Below, one piece after another: positions 56,552 to 64,000 of a stretch of DNA of 64,000 nucleotides. Source of the DNA: Aristolochia californica (lineage: Eukaryota > Streptophyta > Magnoliopsida > Piperales > Aristolochiaceae); assembly GCA_029961685.1 (NCBI GenBank), contig JARWKL010000016.1, positions 5,333,207 to 5,397,206 on the forward strand, in the 5' to 3' direction. A program made the position numbers and the translations under genes. Under the pieces are notes generated by a model that had not been told where the DNA came from, ran no database searches, and saw only the letters and a program-made list of their open reading frames with translations. Each line of letters begins with the position of its first letter. Position 1 is the stretch's first letter.

Positions 56552-59500
56552 CTTTTTATGATTTGTAATTTTTGTCTTTTCCCATGGATCTTTCTATCAT
56601 CGTGTTTTACTCTCGAGTCTGTGATAAATTTGAGCTAAAAATCTCTAGCAATTCCTTTTTCGTTGTGTAAGATCAAAGTTTCAGATGCCAGTCCAGGGTA
56701 GACACCCTAAAATCTTTAAAAATTTGGCTGGTACTGCAAGTTTTATAGATGGCTATGTTGGCATGAGTGTTTTCCGTAAAATCAAGAGGAAGAAATCCTC
56801 CGCCTATTCTTGAATACCATTTGGGTATCTGGCTCCTGAAAATCCAAGAAATACCAGACAGTCCAAGGTCACCTAGCCTGTGTCTGAAACCCTACTGGAC
56901 TCCAATGAGTTGGATGAGGTGCTGGTATTTTCTTGATATGGCCCAATAGCCTCCTATTTCCTCTCCATTTTGAGCCAATGAGGGGCCCCTCCACCCATTT
57001 CTGATATGACCCAAAGTCCCTTCAAGTCCACACTTAACAAACAAACCACTATCTCTTGTCTATTCTTTTTCATTAAAAAAAACAAAAGAGTCAGTAATTC
57101 GTTTTACTCTTTTGTTTATTTGTCCATTTTCAAACAAGTATGAACAGAAGTGACTGCAACAGGAAGCTTGTCTTTGACAGACATAATGGAGGCCATCTTT
57201 TCTCCACAATCTTAGTAAGTCAAAACCAGTCTTTAGACTTTCACCACCCCTGCAAACAGGAAACCTACCTCAATTCTCATTCTCTTTCTCACTCTCTCTC
57301 TCTTCATGGAAGAAGAAAAAGGATAAAGAGGAAAGCGAAGGCATTATTATTTCATCCCATGCAGCTGACATGAAAGACAACTTTTTGGGGTATGAGAAGG
57401 ATCCCTCATCTCTCCAAGCCAATGCTGGAAAGTGCAAGCGATGAACTGCTATGAAACATGGAAACAGGGGAAATGAAAGAAGGAAAATTTATGAGCCGAG
57501 AAGGCAAATATGCCCACAATGGAAAAAACTATACTTACACAAAAATGGTTGCTTCTGTGTTTCTCTCTGATGGTGCTTCAAGCCTGACTTGTTATTCTTT
57601 CCCTGTTGATGAGATGTCCATCACTCGATCCCCTCTGTCACAGACAGCTGATCTTCTCGGCAATGAGAGTGACAAAAGAGATCTAAATTCCGAACCAAGT
57701 TTAGCACTCAGCAGAAGGCCTTAGATATGGAAACGACAGAGGCATCTCCATCTACATCTGTGCGGTGGGAAAGTGAGAAGGCGAGGGGACTGTGCGGGTA
57801 TGTCTGTAATAGTATTGGGTGATCACGACATATGAGACATTAGCACTGGATTGTGACGTTTTATTCATGGGTTGGTGGAGAAAATTAGATGGGGGAGATA
57901 CAAAAGTTAAGAAACCACAGGGAGAGTTCACATGACATTCCACTTTCTTCACCATTAAAGTGTCCATTAAAGCTCTCCAGCAAGTTGTCTGCAACTCTCC
58001 GTATCACATGCTTTTCTTTCTTTACAAAGTTTGGATTTCTCTCTGTTTCCCCCCCTCTCTCTCTCTCTCCTGTTTGTACCCAGTGGTTATCCATTCTTCC
58101 TTTGCTGGTCCTCATGGTTGATTTTGTTTGGATTTTTGTGTTCCCAGAGGGGAAGACAAGGCCATTGAATTTCATTGCAGTGATTTGCTTCGTTTTACTC
58201 TTATTTTTTGTGTACCCATTGAAAAAGACAATGCTATTCTAGGGCAGTTATGTTTGGAACTTTTTTCCACGCCGGGTCCCTCCCCCTACAAAAAAATACA
58301 ATTAGCCATTGCAGTTCTCAGTAGCAAGGACTCGTTTCTAGGCCCTACGTCCAGTAAAAGACAACCTGTCCAAATGACTGGCACACTTTCATTTTTAGGC
58401 CACTCCTTCCATTCTTAATGACTTACCAGGACAACGCATGGATATTTTCCTCATTAAGAATCAAATTAATCAGTTTTCAAAAAATTTAAAGAATGTCTCG
58501 AGCTTATGGGTTTTCCTGATCTGCTCCCCAAAAGAACACAGAAGGCATATTATGATTGCATGTGAATGTCTGGGGTGGTGTGACCTAACCTCTGAAGAAT
58601 GCGGGCCTCATGTTTGACAAAAATGAGCTGAGGTCAAGTTGCATATTATCAATTTCGATAAGGGAGCAATGCAGATGTCTTTTTCCTGGGACTTTAATTC
58701 TTCTATCCCACATTCCTTGTTTCTAACAAGGCTCCGCTCTGGAACATCACCCAGATGGGGACCTGCGTCTGTTCCTGCTCAGGAAAGCCCAATTTGAAAA
58801 ACTGATCACAAAATAGCAAAGGGCAGTTCGGTTGTATTTTAGTGGATAGTAGCTAGCTTTGTCCGGCCATGGCCGTTTTACAAGCACATTTTCATGGTAT
58901 ATTCTTCAGTTTTACGGAGACATGACAGGACTATTTAACCTGCTTGAACGGTCCCCGCTGTGGGTGTGGGATCGTTTCTTCTCAAAACAGTTTCAAGATG
59001 ATGAGGAAGATCCAAGCTTGAGAGAGAAACAAATGGAAAGTAGTTCCTGGTCAATGACTGTAGCTTGTTTTTGTGATGTCGAGAATGGAGATGCAAGTCC
59101 GTTTTGCTGACACTGTGTTTACCAAAATTCTAGAGCTGCTCGTACACAGTTGAAGCAGCAAGGTTGTCGCCATGTGTTGGCTAGTGTGAAACTTGTTGTC
59201 TATCGTTCATGCAGAGCCTTTTTGTACGTAGTTTGTCTGCTTCCCACCCAACTCTCTCTCTCTCCCTCGCTCTTACTAAGATCTAAGAGTAAATTACTTG
59301 TGTTATACAACTAATTTATAATCTTATTAAAATTTCCTGTCAAATGCTTTCCCATCGACCGAAGGCAGCATCAAAACCAGAAATAGGTGAGAGATAAAGC
59401 AGAAGGGTCCATTGAAGCAAATTCTACATTTTTGGTGATTTCAGACTTATCTACTTCTTTATAGAGATTCCTCGTTCGATCACTTCTTTCTTTTTGCTGA

Positions 59501-61982
59501 GTTTCTTCAATCAATGTACTGGCAACAGTAGTTCTTTGTAAGCAACTGATTCGAGATGAGGGATTTTAACTTTTCTGTCTTTTGTTTCCACCCACCAAGA
59601 ATTGAATTCTGGAATTTATTTTTTATGATTGAAGCCATTCCATTCCATTCATTACTTATGTAAAACATGAAATTAATGTATTAATTTCAATATCAAATAT
59701 TTCAGTTGTTTAATGATTGCTTTTTCAGTTCTTAACAGTCTCACTTATTACAGATAATTTCTTCTCTGGTAGAGAAAAGCACTTATTTGTGTTTACTCCG
59801 AGGTGAAATGCTGAAAAGTAAAATTCAGAGCATGAAGATTCCTTTGAATGTATTCAAATGTTGAACAGTTCCTTGGAGGACTTCCAAATGCCTTAAAAGT
59901 TGTCATTTAAAGCAAAAGCAATTTCTTTTATCACGCCCAGAGAAATAAATAAAGAATATTTTTCTGGTTATTCCCCTGCACCTCCATGCATGCATCATAA
60001 TCACCCAAAGGAAAAAGAGGTTGTTCCTGTATTTCAGTAATTGCATACTTTTCTCATCAAACTTTCATTAAAAAACATCCTTGAAGCGACCCAATGACCC
60101 GAATATCTGATTTTGATTGAACATTTGCTCTTGGGTTTAGTAGAATGAATACATTTGGAGGTTCCGTCTCGTGTTGAGACTCGCTAAGAAAATGGCCAAA
60201 TGGTCACATGAGATCCCTCTCCATCTCTGTGTTTTTCCTTCCTGGCTAAAGAGACAAATGGGAAAAGCAGGGGGAGGAGTGAGCATGGGGATGTGAAGCA
60301 TTATTCCTAGTAAAAGTGGAAGGAAGGGAGGGAGCTGGGCTTGGTGGATTCACTCATCATTGCAATAATCAAAAGAGAAGAAGTCTGGCTAGTGTACGTG
60401 TGCCGCTCTCTCGTTTCCATCTCAAAATCTCTCTTTTTCCAAACCAAATCATTTACTCAAGAAAATCTGTCTCTCCTCAGACTTACCACTGGGCGTGCAC
60501 GTTCCCATGCAATCACTCTCAGTCTCCTACCCAACCAATGATTCTGGAAAAACAAGACTTCAAGAGATAGAGAGAGAGAGAGACAGAGTTGAACAGTTGA
60601 AGAGGATTCTGTCATGGGCGAATAATGATCTCGATTGGGAAGATGAAGAAGAAATCAGGTGGTTTCAGAACTTGAGTTCGATGAAATGATAATCGCTGCT
60701 AAAACAGAAGAAATATTTAGCACTTTGGGGTTTCTCTGTCTTTAAACTAATTGCCTATTCAGTAGTTCAGCTGGGTCCTGATCCGGACAGAGATCTTATC
60801 ATTTAGAAAGGAGATTTGGATCCATTAGTTGAAAGAAGGATGGAAGTTGCCTTAGAGGATTCCTACTCAAAACATTGGAGACAGCCACTTAGCAATAACT
60901 GGATCCAGTAATCATGGCAAACAATATAATAATCGTACCTCTTACAAGCTTTTCGTTGTTTTGGGGGCCCTTTGCTCATCATTCCTGGAATATTTCATGT
61001 TTATCATCCAGACCCACGTCCCACTTTTTGTCTGGGAAGCAGGTGTTGACTACAACCCTAACTTAAGAAAAGCACAGAGATCTCTTCTAAATTCCATCGA
61101 TCCCAATTTGCTCTTTTGCAAAATGTAAATCTAACTATTTCGTTAGCTTCGGCCGACCTCCCCCCCTCTTTTGCTTTTTCTCTCTGCTCTCTCTCCCTCT
61201 TTTGTTTGATTTGATTTGAACTGGACTAGATAGGTATAAATCGAAAATAATAGTTTTAATTAGATCCTTATGTTCCAGACGAGTACAGAGCCTGGTACTG
61301 TAGTGAAGTGACCGGTGGGACAGTTGTCTCCTCCTGTCAATCTATCCGTGGCCATGAGAGAGTAAAAAAGCGAAACCCGTTTTGGTTATCTGATGACCAC
61401 CTCCGCGCTAGATTTCCAGGCGGGAAGAAAGAAGCAAAATCTCTGTGCTAATCCAGAATTTGCAGCTTTAATTTTGTGGTTACATTGTCCAGAACTCCGT
61501 AAAGAGTAAGAAGCCCAATTTGTGCCTTTTGGGTGTTTGAATACTTTGATGCAGCTTTTATTTTTCTCCTTATCCTCTCTTCGTTGTTCGGTTTCTAGGC
61601 GGTTTTTAGTAGGGTTTAAGAGCGTTAATATAAAGAAAAAGAAAAAACATGCTCTTTCCCACATCACAGATCCCTATGGCAGTCGCCCCCGGTGTTGCTC
61701 GCTGGAACTCATTCTTTTTGCTTAGCTAAAGGGTCTTGTTTTGTTCTCTATCTAAAGCTTTTCTGTCTGGGTTTTGCGTAGATAAGGGAGAGGGACAGAG
61801 AAGAAGAGGCATACAGATTTTTTTTCTTGATGCGCTCTGCAGCTAGAAAACAAAAGCCCGGTTTCAAAATGGTGGGAGAGCAAGAGAAGCAAGGAATGAT
61901 TATGTGGTTTCTCCAATGATTGAGTTACCTTACGGTAGATCCGACTGAATCTCTCTGGAAGAAAGGGAGACAGAAGAAGAAG
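56552..61982. other. Long gene-free interval upstream of the ANT-like gene
   Basis: About 5.4 kb without a supported coding region. It contains several CT-rich tracts (57283-57302, 58055-58070, 61183-61200) and moderate GC patches. A TATA-like GGTATAAATCG at 61232-61242 could be the ANT-like promoter, with a 5' UTR of roughly 700 nt. Short frames (for example 57458-57724, 60316-60689, 61386-61667) have no homology and are not conserved in any way I can see. Meristem regulators often carry long upstream control regions, which may explain the gap. Confidence 0.35.
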
Positions 61983-63933
61983 ATGAAGCCCATGAACAAC
62001 AATCGTAATAATAACTGGCTCGGTTTTTCTCTCTCCCCTCAAATGAACATGGAGGTTTCTACAGACCCACATCATCATCATCATCATCATCAACCGCAGA
62101 CTTCTTCAGCTGTTCCCACAAGCTTCTTTTTAGCTCCTCATATAAACGGCTCTTCAATCTGCTATGAAGCAGAGAATGCTGGGTTGTACTCTCAGTTGTC
62201 TGTAATGCCGCTGAAGTCTGATGGGTCTCTGTGCATCATGGAAGCACTCACAAGATCGCAACAGGAGGGTAAGTTTCTGTATTTTCTGCTCTATGTTTCT
62301 CATTTCTTGTTGTTTTACCAGCTACTTCTTGCTTACTTAATGACTGAAATTTGTATTTCTTGCAGTAATGGTGCCAACTTCATCTCCAAAACTTGAAGAT
62401 TTCTTAGGTGGTGCAACAATGGGGACCCACCAGTATGGAGACAACAACAGGGAAGCCATGGCCTTGAGCTTGGACAGCATATATTACCACCAAAATACAG
62501 AGACTCAGACGGATAGACACCATTCCTTAAACCTACTGCAACCTTTCAGGCAACAGATTCAAGTCCAACAAAACCCGTATTTTTCCGGATTAACGAGCCA
62601 AGAAATATATCACTCTCCTTTGGTTGGTGAACACAAAGAAAGCCCGATGGGGGATTGCAGCCTGAACCTTCCCCCTATGACGGAGGAAGAAATTCCGGGA
62701 TACAAGAACTGGGCGGCACGGCATTATGATGCCAATAGCGGATTGGAGCATAAAATAGGGGGTTGTTTGGGCGAGGAAGGAGGCAGCTCTGCTTCTGTTG
62801 GTGCAATGGGTTATGGAGATTTGCAGTCCCTGAGCTTGTCAATGAGTCCAGGGTCCCAGTCCAGTTGTGTCACTGCCCCACAGCAGTTGTCCGCAGAATG
62901 TGTGGCTATCGATACAAAGAAAAGAGCCGGCGGAAAGATGGGGCAGAAGCAACCTGTTCACAGGAAGTCGATTGATACATTTGGGCAGAGAACTTCACAA
63001 TATAGAGGTGTTACAAGGTGATTCTCTCTTTCTCTTCAGGCGCTTCTCGGCTGTCTCCTGTTTCTCTCATATTTATATGTCCTGTTCATAGTTTTCCTTT
63101 GTTTTTCTCCTTCTCTACAATGTCATAGATGTCGGATGGATTCATCATCCGTTCTCTCCTTTTTTTCTTTGTTTAATCCCCAGTCCACCTCCATTGTATT
63201 GTAACATCTCTCCTGTGCCTAACCCTAGATTTTGCTTCTACCAGGCATAGGTGGACGGGCAGATACGAAGCCCATCTTTGGGACAACAGTTGCAAGAAGG
63301 AAGGCCAGACCAGGAAGGGTAGACAAGGTTGGTGCTTTCAATACCCTTTTGCATTTCGTTTATGTGAAATTTAAAGGCCGTGAAACTGATATTCTTTTTT
63401 GGCTTTGTCGTTTCCTTTGCCTGCGGTGATTCCTGCACACTCAACCACTATGCAGTCTATCTCGGTATGGCGTTTGCCCCATTCAAACATCCTCTTTTCC
63501 AGGTCTTCGTTTTAAATGACTAGTTTAGTTTCCCTAATGTCCTTTGGTTTGATGCTCTCTAGGTGGTTATGACATGGAAGAGAAAGCTGCAAGAGCCTAC
63601 GACTTAGCTGCTCTTAAGTATTGGGGTCCTTCAACCCATATCAACTTCCCGGTATTCCCTTGTCCTTTAGCTTTTTAAAGCCTTCAAAATGTATTTTTCC
63701 TAAACAATGGCTTTATGGATCATTTCTAGTTGGAAAATTACCAAGAAGAGCTCGAGGAAATGAAGAATATGAGCAGACAGGAGTACGTTGCTCATTTGAG
63801 AAGGTAAAACAGAAAAAAACACGAATCCCATAAAACTCGTCTTTCTCTTCTGTACTAGTTGTCATGTCGCTCTTTTTTCTTTCAGGAAAAGCAGTGGCTT
63901 CTCCAGAGGGGCATCAATGTATCGTGGAGTCAC

Positions 63934-63936
<3 letters not shown>
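61983..63936 (+). CDS. ANT: AINTEGUMENTA-like AP2 transcription factor, 5' seven exons (3' end outside window)
   Basis: Exons 61983-62268, 62366-63017, 63245-63327, 63456-63464 (9 nt), 63563-63651, 63730-63803 and 63886-63936 join in phase to 414 codons plus two bases. MKPM at 61983 is chosen because WLGFSLSP follows at residues 12-19, the euANT N-terminal motif. Then come a His run (30-36), [29 protein letters not shown], and [13 protein letters not shown]. The pre-AP2 motif [20 protein letters not shown] leads into AP2 repeat 1, with VYL encoded by the microexon and [22 protein letters not shown] after it. The linker ends [11 protein letters not shown] and the second AP2 repeat starts at MYRGVTR. 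Linker and repeat residues fit ANT better than PLT/BBM. Nuclear regulator of organ growth. Confidence 0.92.
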
Positions 63937-63973
<37 letters not shown>

Positions 63974-64000
63974 TCTCTTCTTACCTATTTTGGAAAATAC

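Noticed and set aside
60316..60689. Small coding gene upstream of the ANT-like gene
   Set aside because: Overlapping short frames, no domain, no splice model and no codon signature.
61752..62093. Minus-strand frame beginning with eight Met residues
   Set aside because: Antisense of the CAT repeat encoding the His run of the ANT-like protein.

Overview
The window is nuclear DNA of a flowering plant. The evidence is spliced plant genes with GT-AG introns, a plant growth-regulating factor with a miR396 site, an AINTEGUMENTA-type AP2 gene with its 9-nt microexon, a eukaryotic tRNA-Leu, a box C/D snoRNA whose guides match 18S rRNA, and a mass of plant transposons. The sequence alone does not fix the species. 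The window has two gene-bearing stretches (about 17.2-20.6 kb and 50.8-64 kb), separated and flanked by nested mobile elements.

Left edge (1-4.5 kb): an endogenous caulimovirid (plant pararetrovirus) segment. It holds the tails of two upstream ORFs, a TATA box, an initiator tRNA-Met primer-binding site, an open movement-protein ORF and a 3'-truncated coat-protein ORF. It ends in an inverted, partly deleted copy of the movement-protein gene. At 4.5-5.4 kb lies a truncated PIF/Harbinger element. At 5.6-6.2 kb there is a telobox/TATA promoter, a spliced leader, and one good plus one weaker C/D snoRNA candidate.

6.7-16.2 kb: two tandem, decayed Ty3/gypsy-derived units. The second is interrupted by a 2.3-kb hAT composite with an exact 8-bp target duplication. 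A 5S-rRNA-derived fragment and a PIF-type non-autonomous element follow. 17.2-20.6 kb, minus strand: a complete four-exon GRF gene (584 aa). 20.6-27.3 kb: intergenic DNA with diverged repeats and a long CT microsatellite.

27.3-49.3 kb: a transposon pile-up. It contains an inverted second copy of the hAT composite, several PIF/Harbinger elements (two sharing one TTA target site, one with another nested inside it), minisatellites, and a facing pair of larger PIF/Harbinger elements. The 7.1-kb member of the pair keeps an intact two-exon SANT/Myb-like gene, but its three-exon DDE transposase has two in-frame stops. The other member is an internal-deletion derivative. Both carry the same 298-bp tandem repeat upstream of the SANT gene.

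50.8-64 kb, plus strand: a two-exon hnRNP-type protein with two RRMs (408 aa), a broken DUF3054 gene fragment, an intronless tRNA-Leu(CAA), a roughly 5.4-kb gene-free stretch, and the first seven exons of an ANT-like transcription factor that runs off the window.
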